From an uncultured Eubacteriales bacterium (GTDB lineage: Bacteria; Bacillota; Clostridia; Lachnospirales; Anaerotignaceae), in the NCBI GenBank assembly GCA_959604475.1, contig CAUHBX010000041.1, positions 1 through 7,259 on the forward strand: DNA of 7,259 nucleotides, read 5' to 3'. The position numbers and the translations under genes were made by a program. The notes under the pieces were generated by a model. It ran no database searches and was not told the DNA's origin. It saw only the letters and a list, made by a program, of their open reading frames with translations. This document shows, in pieces, positions 1-6,453 of the stretch (position 1 is its first letter; each line of letters starts with the position of its first letter).

Positions 1-78
1 AATTTTACGGACTTTTTACGAAACAATAACTTAATGTGTTGCATCTGCTTATATGTTAAAAAAACCACAATATAGTTT

Positions 79-107
79 TTGTACTAAAAATATAGTAATA
101 TTATAGT
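79..107 (+). promoter_or_regulatory. Putative promoter of glpK
   Basis: A TTGTAC hexamer (79-84) is separated by 17 bases from TATAGT (102-107). The -10 has one mismatch to TATAAT, while the -35 matches only in TTG. Predicted transcription start is near 114, giving a leader of about 20 bases before the glpK ATG. The surrounding DNA is very AT-rich, so chance hexamers are common and the call is moderate. Positions 1-78 show no gene, terminator or operator that I can support. Confidence 0.45.
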
Positions 108-134
108 ATATGATTGACAGGAAGTGAGATTTAT

Positions 135-1628
135 ATGGCAGGAAAATATATCATTTCCCTTGACCAGGGAACAACAAGCTCCAGAACAATAATTTTTGAC
201 AAAAATCAAAACATAATATCTAAATGCCAGCAGGAATATCCTCAGATTTACCCAAATCCTGGCTGGGTTGAGCATAATCCCCAGGATATTTATAACACTC
301 AGTACAGCACAACTATAGACGCTATGATACAGGCAGAAATACAGCCCTCCGAAATTGCAGCACTCGGCATAACAAACCAGAGGGAAACGACCATTGTATG
401 GGACAAAGATACCGGAATTCCCGTATATAACGCGATTGTCTGGCAGTGCAGAAGGACAGCCGACATGTGTGAGGAACTGAAAACAGATAAAGCATTCTCC
501 GAATATGTCAAGCAAAACACGGGCCTTTTGATTGACGCTTATTTTTCAGCTACAAAAATCAAATGGATATTGGACAATGTAGATGGAGCCAGAGAAAAGG
601 CCGAAAAGGGCCAGCTGCTTTTTGGAACTGTGGACACATGGCTTGTATGGAAGCTGACAGACGGTAAAGTACATATAACAGACTGTACAAACGCTTCACG
701 AACAATGCTTTTTAATATTAATACCCTTAAATGGGACAAGCAAATACTTAAAAAACTGGAAATACCCGAATGTATGCTGCCAGAGGTAAAGAACAGCTCG
801 GAGGTTTACGGTTATACCGATAAATTCGGTTCCATGATACCTATCGCAGGTATCGCCGGCGACCAGCAGGCCGCCCTTTTCGGTCAGCTTTGTTTTGATA
901 AAGGCGATGTTAAAAACACCTATGGAACCGGAAATTTTATTTTGATGAATACCGGAAATAAACCTGCTGCAAGCCGAAACGGGCTTATAACCACAATCGC
1001 CTCATCAATTGACGGGAATGTAAATTATGCGCTTGAAGGAAGTGTATTTGTCGGAGGCGCTGTTATACAGTGGCTGAGAGATGAAATGCGCTTTTTCAGC
1101 AGCGCCAAGGATGCCGACTATCTTGGTGCAAAGCTGATGTCGTCCGAAGGAGTTTATTTTGTTCCTTCCTTTACAGGAATGGGGGCGCCCCATTGGGATA
1201 TGTATGCTAGGGGTGCAGTATATGGGCTGACAAGGGGAACGACAAGGGAGCATATAATCCGTGCGGCGCTTGAGGGCATAGCTTTTCAGTCAATGGACGT
1301 TATAAACGCAATGGCCGCCGATACCGGAAACGACATAAGCACTATTAAGGTTGACGGCGGTGCAAGCGCCAGTTGTCCAATAATGCAGTTTCAGGCAGAT
1401 ATAACCGGAAAGAAGCTTATAAAGCCTGTTATTGCTGAAACAACCGCCCTTGGCGCCGCCTTCCTGGCAGGGCTTGCCGTTGGTTTTTGGAAGGACAAGG
1501 AAGAGCTTAAAAGCAGCTGGGTGCTTGAAAAGACCTATGAACCGAAAATGGATAGGAAAGATGCGGAAAAACTAATAAAAGGCTGGAACAAAGCTGTTTT
1601 GTGTACAAAGATGTTTGCGGAAAAATAG
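135..1628 (+). CDS. glpK: Glycerol kinase
   Basis: Cytoplasmic FGGY-family kinase that converts glycerol and ATP to glycerol 3-phosphate. At 497 residues it has the normal family length. Visible motifs are the N-terminal phosphate loop DQGTTSSRT (10-18), WVEH (44-47), the glycerol-contacting NQRET (81-85, Arg83-Glu84), [10 protein letters not shown] (241-250) with the expected catalytic Asp243, YGTGNF (263-268), [10 protein letters not shown] (347-356) and VDGGAS (407-412). I chose ATG 135 because AGGAAGTGAG (119-128) lies 6 bases upstream and [15 protein letters not shown] is the usual N-terminus; an in-frame TTG at 114 lies in front of that ribosome site. The segment before AGDQQ (about 222-240) is short and lacks the HFYG-type histidine that HPr phosphorylates in Enterococcus and Bacillus GlpK. 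No glpF or glpD neighbour is in the window. Function is close to certain; the regulatory reading is inference. Confidence 0.97.
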   Translation: MAGKYIISLDQGTTSSRTIIFDKNQNIISKCQQEYPQIYPNPGWVEHNPQDIYNTQYSTTIDAMIQAEIQPSEIAALGITNQRETTIVWDKDTGIPVYNAIVWQCRRTADMCEELKTDKAFSEYVKQNTGLLIDAYFSATKIKWILDNVDGAREKAEKGQLLFGTVDTWLVWKLTDGKVHITDCTNASRTMLFNINTLKWDKQILKKLEIPECMLPEVKNSSEVYGYTDKFGSMIPIAGIAGDQQAALFGQLCFDKGDVKNTYGTGNFILMNTGNKPAASRNGLITTIASSIDGNVNYALEGSVFVGGAVIQWLRDEMRFFSSAKDADYLGAKLMSSEGVYFVPSFTGMGAPHWDMYARGAVYGLTRGTTREHIIRAALEGIAFQSMDVINAMAADTGNDISTIKVDGGASASCPIMQFQADITGKKLIKPVIAETTALGAAFLAGLAVGFWKDKEELKSSWVLEKTYEPKMDRKDAEKLIKGWNKAVLCTKMFAEK

Positions 1629-1633
1629 ACTGA

Positions 1634-1658
1634 AGGAAAGGGCTAATGGGCCTTTCCT
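1634..1658 (+). terminator. Hairpin after glpK, possible weak terminator
   Basis: Six bases past the glpK stop codon, AGGAAAGG (1634-1641) pairs with CCTTTCCT (1651-1658), an 8-bp stem with a 9-base loop. No T-run follows, so it is not a textbook intrinsic terminator; it could act as a 3'-end stabilising stem or a poor terminator. A second, alternative 4-bp stem, CCTC (1656-1659) with GAGG (1664-1667), overlaps its right arm. Confidence 0.4.
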
Positions 1659-1680
1659 CCTAAGAGGCAATTTACAATCA

Positions 1681-1797
1681 ATACTTACAATCCGTAACTC
1701 TAATTTGCTCCGTTGGGCTTGCTATGACATACTCTGAGAGTTCTCCTCCCCGTTTGGCACATAAAAATCGACTTAAAATAAACCTGAATGTAAGTAT
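1681..1797. repeat. 117-base segment bounded by inverted repeats (possible MITE-like element or structured RNA)
   Basis: ATACTTACA (1681-1689) is exactly complementary to TGTAAGTAT (1789-1797). Continuing inward past one mismatch, TC (1691-1692) pairs with GA (1786-1787), so 11 of 12 terminal positions pair. Inside, AACTCT (1696-1701) pairs with AGAGTT (1737-1742), and the latter also belongs to the short palindrome ACTCTGAGAGT (1731-1741). The interior (about 1690-1760) is visibly less AT-rich than its flanks. The longest minus-strand reading I followed is only 20 codons (1762-1700), so a protein is unlikely. No target-site duplication is evident, though TTACAATC occurs twice as a direct repeat (1672-1679 and 1685-1692). 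It could be a small non-autonomous mobile element, a dispersed intergenic repeat, or an RNA on either strand; I do not recognise the family. Confidence 0.45.
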
Positions 1798-1863
1798 ATA
1801 ATATGATTCTACATTTTTACTAACATTGATAATTCAGTTCCATGCTTTTTCACCCCACATGAG

Positions 1864-1869
1864 TATAAT
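1864..1869 (+). promoter_or_regulatory. Consensus -10 box of the small RHH gene
   Basis: TATAAT lies about 7 bases upstream of a likely start near 1876, just ahead of the GGAGGT ribosome site (1878-1883). No good -35 hexamer is seen 16-18 bases upstream, so activity may be weak or need an activator. The resulting leader would be only about 14 bases. Confidence 0.4.
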
Positions 1870-1889
1870 TATTGTATGGAGGTAAAAAT

Positions 1890-2060
1890 ATGGATATAGT
1901 ATTTCAAAAGCATAAAATCCCTCAATCAATTAACAGGACTATTTATTTAAAAAAGTCGCTTTCTGATAGAATTGATAATTTAGCAAAGGAAATGGACATC
2001 AGTTTCAACAGGATTGTCGTCAGCATGATTGAATACTGCATTGAGGAACTGGAAAAATAA
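1890..2060 (+). CDS. Small ribbon-helix-helix (Arc/CopG-like) DNA-binding protein
   Basis: A 56-residue protein whose pattern fits a ribbon-helix-helix fold. A likely beta strand RTIYLKK (about 16-22) is followed by an amphipathic helix LSDRIDNLAKEMD (24-36), a short turn ISFN (37-40), and a second helix RIVVSMIEYCIEELEK (41-56). Such proteins dimerise and insert the paired strand into the DNA major groove, usually as autorepressors or antitoxins. ATG 1890 is chosen because GGAGGT (1878-1883) is spaced 6 bases from it; an in-frame TTG at 1872 lies before that site. No toxin-like partner is adjacent: the next gene is convergent, and the upstream gene is glpK beyond 261 bases. Its target and function are unknown. 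Its stop codon lies inside the left arm of the downstream terminator. Confidence 0.8.
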   Translation: MDIVFQKHKIPQSINRTIYLKKSLSDRIDNLAKEMDISFNRIVVSMIEYCIEELEK

Positions 2061-2090
2061 AGGCGGGTAATACCCGCCTTTATTTTATCT
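2055..2090. terminator. Strong bidirectional terminator between the RHH gene and add
   Basis: AATAAAGGCGGGT (2056-2068) and its complement ACCCGCCTTTATT (2072-2084), extended by an A-T pair (2055-2085), form a 14-bp perfect stem with a 3-base loop. The plus strand continues TTTATTTTATC and the minus strand gives TTTATTTTT, so both orientations have U-rich tails. It ends transcripts of two convergent genes. The + gene's stop codon (2058-2060) is inside the stem and the add stop (2087-2085) touches its other edge. Confidence 0.93.
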
Positions 2091-3101
2091 ATAGTATGTT
2101 TTAAGCTTTTCTATTATCGATTTTTTCTTATCCTCAGGCATAAATGCCGCCTCTGCGGAGTATATATTCATTTTAATCAGGTCGTTGTATTCAAACCCCA
2201 TCTCATTAAGGCAGTGGTCATATTCCTTATCGAGGTCAATATCCGACAAAACCATATTGTCTGTATTGATTGTAACCCTTATACCCATATCATACATTTT
2301 CTTTGCTGAATGTTCCTCATAGCTTGGCTGTGTCTGGCACTGAATATTGCTTGTCGGGCATATTTCCAAGGTTATATTATCCCTGATTACCCGTTCGCAA
2401 AGCTCTTTGTCGTCATAAACCTTGTGTCCATGGCCTATACGCTTTGTGCCGAATCCGACTGCGTCCCATGCGCTCTGTGCTCCGTCACTGTCCCCGGCAT
2501 GGCAGGTAAATGGAATTCCAAGCTCCTTTGCAAGGTCGAATATATAATGAAAATTTTTAACGGGTACTATTCCTTCAGCCCCGGCGAGGTCAACTGCAAC
2601 TACCCCTTTGCCCAAATATTTCTTTGCGGCTCTGACCGTATCAAGATTTTCCTCTTTATTAACAGTCTCAAGGCCAATACTCATTGCACAGCATATAACG
2701 CCGATATCAATTGTTTTAGCCTCAGCCATACCTTCGTTTACGCCTTCAAGCACAGCCTCAATCGCGTCCTCCTGAGTAAGACCTTTTCTCATATGAAGCT
2801 GGGGAGCAAAGCGGATTTCCGCATATACAAGGCCCTGTTCTGCCAGCATAAGCACAAGTTCCCTAGCCGTACGGCTAATTGCAGCTTTATCCTGCATAAT
2901 CTGCAGAGGCAGTTCAAATTTCTCCAGATACTCATTTACACTGCGGCAGTCCGCTGTGACGACAATAAACTTTTTAAAATCATCGAGATTGTCAGCGGGC
3001 ATTTCAATGCCTCTCTCCTTTGCCATTTCCCATGCCGATTCCGGCAGCATGGAGCCGTCCAGATGAAGGTGAAGGTCTAATTTAGGAAAATCGTATTTCA
3101 T
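2085..3101 (-). CDS. add: Adenosine deaminase-like protein
   Basis: A 338-residue member of the metal-dependent adenosine/AMP deaminase family. Canonical members hydrolyse adenosine to inosine and ammonia in purine salvage. The (beta/alpha)8 signature is present: metal ligands in LHLHLDGS (10-17; His11, His13), YAEIRFAPQLH (93-103), CHAGD (200-204; His201), RIGHGH (221-226; His224, the catalytic-base equivalent), LEICPTSN (245-252) and INTDN (278-282; Asp281 as metal ligand). Length matches the family (about 330-350). Two positions differ from the classical HAGE and NTDD: Asp204 stands where the proton-shuttling Glu is expected, and Asn282 replaces the second Asp. Substrate may therefore be adenosine or a related purine nucleoside. 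The start has AGGAGAG (3115-3109) 7 bases upstream. It follows prs by 65 bases, across an imperfect terminator. Confidence 0.85.
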   Translation of the reverse strand: MKYDFPKLDLHLHLDGSMLPESAWEMAKERGIEMPADNLDDFKKFIVVTADCRSVNEYLEKFELPLQIMQDKAAISRTARELVLMLAEQGLVYAEIRFAPQLHMRKGLTQEDAIEAVLEGVNEGMAEAKTIDIGVICCAMSIGLETVNKEENLDTVRAAKKYLGKGVVAVDLAGAEGIVPVKNFHYIFDLAKELGIPFTCHAGDSDGAQSAWDAVGFGTKRIGHGHKVYDDKELCERVIRDNITLEICPTSNIQCQTQPSYEEHSAKKMYDMGIRVTINTDNMVLSDIDLDKEYDHCLNEMGFEYNDLIKMNIYSAEAAFMPEDKKKSIIEKLKTYYR

Positions 3102-3129
3102 ATTGGCACTCTCCTTTTTATTAGTAACA

Positions 3130-3159
3130 AAGCCGATTTTCCTTAAAGAAAACCGGCTT
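3130..3159 (-). terminator. Imperfect terminator or attenuator between prs and add
   Basis: AAGCCG (3130-3135) pairs with CGGCTT (3154-3159). After one A/C mismatch the stem continues TTTTC (3137-3141) with GAAAA (3148-3152), leaving a 6-base loop. On the minus strand the stem ends in GGCTTTGTTACT, a broken and weak U-tract, so partial readthrough is likely. The hairpin starts only 7 bases past the prs stop codon and ends about 14 bases before the add ribosome site. No separate add promoter fits in the gap, so add probably depends on readthrough or on a promoter within prs. Confidence 0.65.
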
Positions 3160-3166
3160 GTATATT

Positions 3167-4126
3167 TTAATCGAACAGTTTTGATATGGAAATCCCCTCG
3201 TGAATACGATTGATTGCGTCTGCAAAAATAGGCGCAACGGAAAGTTCCTTAATCTTTGATATTTTCTTTTCAGGCGGAAGCTCAATTGTATTAAGCACAA
3301 CAAGCTCATTTATAGGCGAATCCTGAATTCTGTCAATAGCGGGGCCTGATAAAACAGGGTGTGTACAGCATGCGTCAACCTCAATGGCGCCTCTTTCCAT
3401 AAGTGCCCTTGCCGCATTGCATATTGTTCCTGCAGTGTCTATCATATCGTCAACAAGGATTACCCTCTTGCCGTCGACATTACCGATTATATTCATAATT
3501 TCGCTCACATTTGCTTTTGGACGTCTCTTATCTATAATAGCGATAGGGATATCTACTCTTGTGGCAAAGCTCCTTGTTCTTCCTACGCTTCCAAGGTCAG
3601 GTGAAACAGCAACAAACTCATCAAGCTTATCAGCGTATTTTTCACGGTAATAGCTTGTAAGTATGGGATTGCCCTGAAGATGGTCAACAGGAATATCGAA
3701 AAAGCCCTGTATCTGAGCGCAGTGAAGGTCCATTGTAAGTACTCTGTCAGCGCCTGCCGTCGTAATGAGGTTAGCCACAAGCTTCGCACTAATCGGGTCT
3801 CTTGCCCTTGCCTTCCTGTCCTGTCTCGCATAACCATAGTAAGGAATAACCGCTGTGATTCTTCCGGCTGAAGCCCTGCGCATTGCGTCAATCATAATGA
3901 GCAGCTCCATAAGGTTGTCATTAACCGGCTGTGATGTCGACTGGATAATATAAACGTCCGCACCTCTTATGGTTTCGTTGATTTTTACGGAGATTTCCCC
4001 GTCGCTGAACTGTGTTACCTCAGCCTCACCAAGTGAGAGAAAAAGGTTTTTAGCTATAGCTTTTGCAAGTTCAGGGTTAGAGTTGCAGGAAAAAACTTTA
4101 ATATTGCTTCTGCCTGTGTACATCAT
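3167..4126 (-). CDS. prs: Ribose-phosphate pyrophosphokinase (PRPP synthetase)
   Basis: Cytoplasmic enzyme that transfers pyrophosphate from ATP to ribose 5-phosphate, giving PRPP for purine, pyrimidine, NAD, histidine and tryptophan synthesis. At 319 residues it has class I length. Motifs are FSDGE (40-44), the ATP-binding flexible loop region [13 protein letters not shown] (101-113), metal/ATP site MDLH (132-135), VSPDLGS (174-180), KRR (200-202), and the PRPP loop [13 protein letters not shown] (222-234). The start has two consecutive ATGs (4126 and 4123); AGGGGGA (4143-4137) is 10 bases from the first, so the upstream one is preferred, though not decisively. It lies 138 bases after glmU in the same orientation, the order seen in Bacillus, and has its own strong-looking promoter. 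The [15 protein letters not shown] segment differs from the commoner VSPDxGGVxRAR form, but nothing suggests inactivity. Confidence 0.97.
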   Translation of the reverse strand: MMYTGRSNIKVFSCNSNPELAKAIAKNLFLSLGEAEVTQFSDGEISVKINETIRGADVYIIQSTSQPVNDNLMELLIMIDAMRRASAGRITAVIPYYGYARQDRKARARDPISAKLVANLITTAGADRVLTMDLHCAQIQGFFDIPVDHLQGNPILTSYYREKYADKLDEFVAVSPDLGSVGRTRSFATRVDIPIAIIDKRRPKANVSEIMNIIGNVDGKRVILVDDMIDTAGTICNAARALMERGAIEVDACCTHPVLSGPAIDRIQDSPINELVVLNTIELPPEKKISKIKELSVAPIFADAINRIHEGISISKLFD

Positions 4127-4185
4127 TTTGAAATTGTCCCCCTATTCGGTAGTATATCGTTTAATAGGCTCTCACAAGCCACTCC

Positions 4186-4214
4186 ATTATATATGGTACA
4201 ACACTATATATCAA
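4186..4214 (-). promoter_or_regulatory. Promoter of prs
   Basis: Reading the minus strand, TTGATA (4214-4209), a 17-base spacer and TATAAT (4191-4186) form a near-consensus vegetative promoter: 5 of 6 at -35 and 6 of 6 at -10. Predicted start is near 4179, giving a leader of about 53 bases before the first prs ATG. The leader can form a small hairpin, GGCT/AGCC (4180-4167). This lets prs be expressed independently of glmU. Confidence 0.72.
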
Positions 4215-4264
4215 AATTCAACATTAAATCTACTCAAAAATTTAACCGAATACCATATAAAATT

Positions 4265-5623
4265 TTACCTTTTGACCCACCCGGTCTTGTTAATTTGCCT
4301 TTCTCTGGCAATTGCAAGACTGTTTTCAGGCACATCCTCCGTTATTGTGGAGCCTGCCGCGATATAAGAGCCCTTCCCAACCTTAACGGGTGCTACAAGG
4401 TTCGTATTGCAGCCAATGAATACGTCATCGTCAACTACGGTTCTGAATTTCTTTTTGCCGTCGTAATTCACCGTTACAGTGCCGCAGCCAAAATTTATTC
4501 TCTCTCCAACGTCGGAATCGCCGATATAAGTTAAATGTGAAACCTTTGTCCCGTTTCCCACATTAGAGTTTTTAACCTCAACAAAGTCACCAATCTTTAC
4601 ATTCTTTCCAATAGTGCAGTCAGGACGGATATAGGCGTAGGGCCCAACTGTAGTATTATCGTCAACGGATGAATCTATTGCCGTTGAATACTGAAACTTA
4701 ACGCCGTTTCCAAGCTTAACGTTGGTAAGCCTTGAATCCGGTCCAATGACGCAGTTCTCACCTATAACAGTATTACCCTCAATAACAACGCCGGGCAGCA
4801 AAACAGTATCACAGCCAATAACCGCACCGGCTTCAATATACGTACGTTCAGGGTCAATCATTGTTACCCCATTATCCATATGCCAAGCGTTAATCCTTCT
4901 TCGCATTGCTTTTTCGGCGTCTGCAAGCTGAGCCTTGGAGTTTACGCCCGCAAATTCATCGGCGCTTTGGGCAGCCATAGCGTTTACCCGTCCGCCGTCC
5001 TTCAATATTATTTCCAGTGTATCTGGAAGATAGTACTCCCCCTGCACATTATCGTTTTTAAGAAGGGACAATCCCTTTTTCAGCGCTTCTCCAGTAAAGC
5101 AGTATATTCCCGTGTTAATTTCCTTAACAAGCTTTTCCTTCTCGTCCGCGTCCTTATGCTCTACGTTTTTTAGGAAATTTCCATTTATGTCCCTAATAAT
5201 ATGTCCGTACCCAGCCGGGTTATCCACCATTGCAGATATAATCGAAATGCTGTTTTTTTCTGTTCTGTGGAAATCAAGAATTTTATTTATAGTCTGCGCT
5301 GTGATTAGCGGAGTATCGCCGTATAAAACTACAATATCAGCGCCATCTTCAATAAAGTCCCCTGCCTGCATGACCGCATGGCCTGTTCCCATCTGCTTCT
5401 CCTGAAGGGCGAATTTCACGTTTCTGTTCCTAAGAGCTTCCTTAACAGTCTCAGCACCATGTCCTATAACAACGCATATATCGTTTGCTCCCGCACATTC
5501 GGCGGCGTCAATGACATGGTCCGCCATTGTTTTGCCCTGAACCTTATGCAGTACCTTAGGAAGCTTTGACTTCATTCTTTTTCCTTCGCCAGCCGCCAAT
5601 ATTATTACCTTCAATTTATTCAT
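4265..5623 (-). CDS. glmU: Bifunctional UDP-GlcNAc pyrophosphorylase / glucosamine-1-phosphate N-acetyltransferase
   Basis: Makes UDP-GlcNAc, the peptidoglycan and teichoic-acid precursor, by acetylating glucosamine 1-phosphate and then uridylylating it. At 452 residues it is full length. The N-terminal nucleotidyltransferase half shows LAAGEGKRMKSKLPKVLH (9-26), QMGTGHA (77-83), LYGDTPL (100-106, Asp103), GYGHIIRD (138-145), EINTGIY (168-174) and GEYYLPD (195-201). The C-terminal left-handed beta helix (about 250-445) shows hexapeptide repeats and the acetyl-transfer segment around His363 (SHLTYIGDS, 362-370), then NFGCGTVTVNYDG (377-389). The start has AAGGAGA (5638-5632) 8 bases upstream. 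No strong terminator follows the stop, so readthrough into prs is plausible. It is divergent from the DUF1287 gene across a 144-base spacer. Confidence 0.97.
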   Translation of the reverse strand: MNKLKVIILAAGEGKRMKSKLPKVLHKVQGKTMADHVIDAAECAGANDICVVIGHGAETVKEALRNRNVKFALQEKQMGTGHAVMQAGDFIEDGADIVVLYGDTPLITAQTINKILDFHRTEKNSISIISAMVDNPAGYGHIIRDINGNFLKNVEHKDADEKEKLVKEINTGIYCFTGEALKKGLSLLKNDNVQGEYYLPDTLEIILKDGGRVNAMAAQSADEFAGVNSKAQLADAEKAMRRRINAWHMDNGVTMIDPERTYIEAGAVIGCDTVLLPGVVIEGNTVIGENCVIGPDSRLTNVKLGNGVKFQYSTAIDSSVDDNTTVGPYAYIRPDCTIGKNVKIGDFVEVKNSNVGNGTKVSHLTYIGDSDVGERINFGCGTVTVNYDGKKKFRTVVDDDVFIGCNTNLVAPVKVGKGSYIAAGSTITEDVPENSLAIARERQINKTGWVKR

Positions 5624-5659
5624 AAAACATTTCTCCTTAAATCCGTTACTATATAAACC

Positions 5660-5665
5660 ATTATA
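5660..5665 (-). promoter_or_regulatory. Probable -10 box of glmU
   Basis: On the minus strand a perfect TATAAT lies 36 bases upstream of the glmU ATG. A TTGAAA hexamer exists further upstream, but the gap is about 24 bases, too long for a standard promoter, and no good -35 sits at 16-18 bases. The -10 is suggestive only; TATAGT closer to the gene is an alternative. Confidence 0.35.
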
Positions 5666-5709
5666 TATTTAAACACGTAATTGTGATTTTTTCAACTGGC
5701 TTTTTTATA

Positions 5710-5738
5710 TTGACGTATCAGGCTTGGTGTTCTAAACT
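5710..5738 (+). promoter_or_regulatory. Putative promoter of the DUF1287 gene
   Basis: TTGACG (5710-5715), a 17-base spacer and TAAACT (5733-5738) match the vegetative consensus at 5 of 6 and 4 of 6 positions. Predicted start is near 5745, about 23 bases before the chosen ATG and just upstream of the GGGAGG ribosome site (5755-5760). Confidence 0.5.
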
Positions 5739-5767
5739 CAATTTATAAAGAAATGGGAGGCCGTGCT

Positions 5768-6403
5768 ATGAAAAGCAGAAAAATTATTATATTCATTGTT
5801 TTTCTAATTTCGATGTTTGTACTTTTAAAACCATACATACATTCCCAAAAGTCATTTACGGCTGAGGAGCTTGGAATTGCGGAAAAATATTCCCAGACCG
5901 ATGCCGACGGAGACGGGGCAGACGACTACCATGACATTATGCTCGGTGCCAGAGCCTATGTTCAAACCAAGCCTAAATATAAAAGCGCCTATTATAACGG
6001 CGGTTACCCGACCGATGAATACGGCGTCTGCACCGACGTTGTATGGAATGGTTTTGCGGCTGCGGGATATAGTCTAAAGGATATTGTTGATGAAGATATT
6101 GCTCAATACCCGGAGGCTTATACAGCCATTGAAGATGCCGACCCCAATATAGACTTTCGTCGAGTTGTAAACCTTAAAATTTTTTTTGACAGAAACGCCG
6201 AAGCTCTTTCACTAAATTTTGATGACCCCGAAAGCTGGCAGCCCGGTGATATTGTCGTATTTGACGGCCATATCGCCATTTGCTCGGACAAAAGGAATTC
6301 CGATGGTATTCCATTCATAATACACCACAGCCGCCTGGGCGCAAGGGAGGCCAATGATATGGAGGGATATAAGCTTATGGGGCACTACCGGTGGACAAAG
6401 TAA
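5768..6403 (+). CDS. Membrane-anchored or secreted DUF1287 family protein (predicted NlpC/P60-like hydrolase)
   Basis: A 211-residue protein with a short basic N-terminus (MKSRK) and a single hydrophobic stretch (about 6-20, IIIFIVFLISMFVLL), which suggests a signal anchor or signal peptide; there is no lipobox. The rest fits DUF1287: GARAYV (60-65), YPTDEYGVCTDVVW (80-93), DPNIDFRRVVNLKIFF (125-140), WQPGDIVVFDGHIAICSD (157-174), IIHHS (184-188) and GHYRW (205-209). The family is related to papain-like NlpC/P60 hydrolases; Cys88 and His168 are the likely catalytic pair (inference from pattern), with a cell-wall substrate possible but unproven. A DADGDGADD stretch (45-53) resembles a calcium-binding loop. 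ATG 5768 is preferred because GGGAGG (5755-5760) is 7 bases upstream; an in-frame ATG at 5753 overlaps that site. It interrupts the spoVG-glmU order in the opposite orientation. Confidence 0.85.
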   Translation: MKSRKIIIFIVFLISMFVLLKPYIHSQKSFTAEELGIAEKYSQTDADGDGADDYHDIMLGARAYVQTKPKYKSAYYNGGYPTDEYGVCTDVVWNGFAAAGYSLKDIVDEDIAQYPEAYTAIEDADPNIDFRRVVNLKIFFDRNAEALSLNFDDPESWQPGDIVVFDGHIAICSDKRNSDGIPFIIHHSRLGAREANDMEGYKLMGHYRWTK

Positions 6404-6421
6404 TAAAAACAGCCATAATAA

Positions 6422-6452
6422 AAAGAGGCGCCGAAAAAATCGGCGCCCCTTT
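6422..6452. terminator. Bidirectional terminator between the DUF1287 gene and spoVG
   Basis: GGCGCCGA (6427-6434) pairs with TCGGCGCC (6440-6447) around a 5-A loop. After one mismatch (6426/6448) the stem extends with AAAG (6422-6425) and CTTT (6449-6452). The minus-strand tail is CTCTTTTTATT, a good U-tract for ending spoVG transcripts. The plus-strand tail CCCCTTTATCATT is weaker but adequate for the convergent DUF1287 gene. Confidence 0.88.
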
Positions 6453-6453
6453 A

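Noticed and set aside
84..515. Minus-strand open frame of 143 codons overlapping the start of glpK.
   Set aside because: It is antisense to the conserved N-terminal part of glpK, and the protein is Cys/Phe/Tyr-rich with no recognisable motif.
1700..1762. Minus-strand 20-codon open frame within the inverted-repeat element.
   Set aside because: It is too short, has no ribosome site that I can see, and lies inside a segment whose repeats are better explained as DNA or RNA structure.
2310..3080. Long plus-strand open frame (256 codons) opposite add.
   Set aside because: It is wholly antisense to a well-supported deaminase gene, has no domain-like pattern or ribosome site, and its many Cys, Phe and Ser residues fit a shadow frame.
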